DNA from: an uncultured Tropicimonas sp.
GTDB taxonomy: Bacteria > Pseudomonadota > Alphaproteobacteria > Rhodobacterales > Rhodobacteraceae
NCBI GenBank assembly: GCA_947495685.1
Contig: CANLZY010000006.1
Location: 124,001-188,000, forward strand
DNA: 64,000 bases
Reading direction: 5' to 3'
A model generated the notes under the pieces. The model did not search any database, was not told where the DNA came from, and saw only the letters and a program-made list of their open reading frames with translations. The position numbers and the translations under genes are program-made. Below are positions 63,716 through 64,000 of this stretch, in pieces; the first letter of the stretch is position 1, and each line of letters begins with the position of its first letter.

Positions 63716-64000
63716 TCAGGCGGTAGATTTGCGTCCGGCACGCCATCCCACAATGCCAAGCCCTGCAAGCAGCAGCGGCAATGTCGCGGGCGCCGGAACG
63801 GCGGCAACCGCGGTGCCGAAGGACAGAATGATGTCGGGTTCGGGAGAGACATCAAGGAGGCTCCCGCTGCGGAAATCCACCACCGGCGGCTCATCCGAAA
63901 CGTACGCGTCGAACGCGTAGTCGCCCTGCACGATGCCAAGCGAGTCAAAGGTGGCGTTAAGGAATGTCATGCCGCCAGCCAAGGGCGTGCCCGAGACATA
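63716..64000 (-). CDS. VPLPA-CTERM sorting-domain protein, paralogue 3 (partial)
   Basis: Only the C-terminal 94 codons and stop are in the window; the gene runs off the right edge. It shows GGMTFLNATFDSLGIVQGDYAFD, a short variable part, then VPAPATLPLLLAGLG with IVGWRAGRKS, the same sorting signal as the two preceding paralogues. The array may continue beyond the window. Confidence 0.85.
   Translation of the reverse strand, partial: YVSGTPLAGGMTFLNATFDSLGIVQGDYAFDAYVSDEPPVVDFRSGSLLDVSPEPDIILSFGTAVAAVPAPATLPLLLAGLGIVGWRAGRKSTA

Overview
The window looks like chromosomal DNA from a high-GC marine alphaproteobacterium of the Rhodobacteraceae (Roseobacter-type). The evidence is gene content and order: divergent LysR/mmsA, zapA preceded by a ZauP-like coiled-coil gene, a small-type PurL, trpGD-ung-trpC-moaC-moeA-lexA, an alphaproteobacterial GTTC-N7-GTTC SOS box at lexA, VPLPA-CTERM proteins, and a gene-transfer-agent (GTA) type holin/endolysin pair. 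I saw no tRNA, rRNA, CRISPR array, insertion sequence or integrase.

Layout. 1-10.5 kb: the start of an acyl-CoA dehydrogenase (probably isobutyryl-CoA dehydrogenase) and the mmsA/LysR valine-catabolism locus, separated by about 7 kb holding a MarC-like protein, an L,D-transpeptidase with an altered active-site motif, a PD-(D/E)XK-like DUF2161 protein, a YbdK ligase, a small glycan-assembly group (TupA-like ATP-grasp, GT4, GT2) and a low-GC GIY-YIG protein. 10.6-22.6 kb: coaD, a GT2, DUF808, tkt, zauP-zapA, grxD-bolA, purL, an MltB-like transglycosylase and a LysR regulator. 22.9-32.1 kb: acyltransferase, murI, argC, ccmE, then a lysis cassette (GH108 endolysin, GTA-type 3TM holin and three small proteins) between ccmE and ccmF-ccmH, then an enoyl-CoA hydratase. 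32.2-45.2 kb: a small RNA- or ligand-binding-like protein, an SLT-SPOR transglycosylase, gltA, gltX, comEC, then the long minus-strand operon trpG-trpD-ung-trpC-moaC-moeA-lexA. 45.3-60.2 kb: a divergent polysaccharide deacetylase with a very long low-complexity linker, TfoX-like, DUF2461, agmatinase family, cardiolipin synthase, EEP-family hydrolase, amidohydrolase, AI-2E transporter, GNAT, then trpE, ppiD and an aminotransferase. 60.4-64 kb: a dienelactone-hydrolase-like protein and a tandem array of three VPLPA-CTERM surface proteins with duplicated 3' hairpins.

How the genes work together. Tryptophan synthesis is split into trpE and trpGDC about 10.4 kb apart. The trp genes share a tightly overlapping transcript with uracil-DNA glycosylase and molybdopterin genes, and lexA follows under its own SOS box. 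Cytochrome c maturation (ccmE, ccmF, ccmH) is interrupted by the lysis cassette, which a terminator-like hairpin separates from ccmE; this looks like the release module of a gene transfer agent whose structural genes lie elsewhere. The most unusual signals are this cassette (including an EF-hand/dockerin-like loop inside the endolysin), its uncharacterised membrane-protein tail, and the recently duplicated VPLPA-CTERM array.
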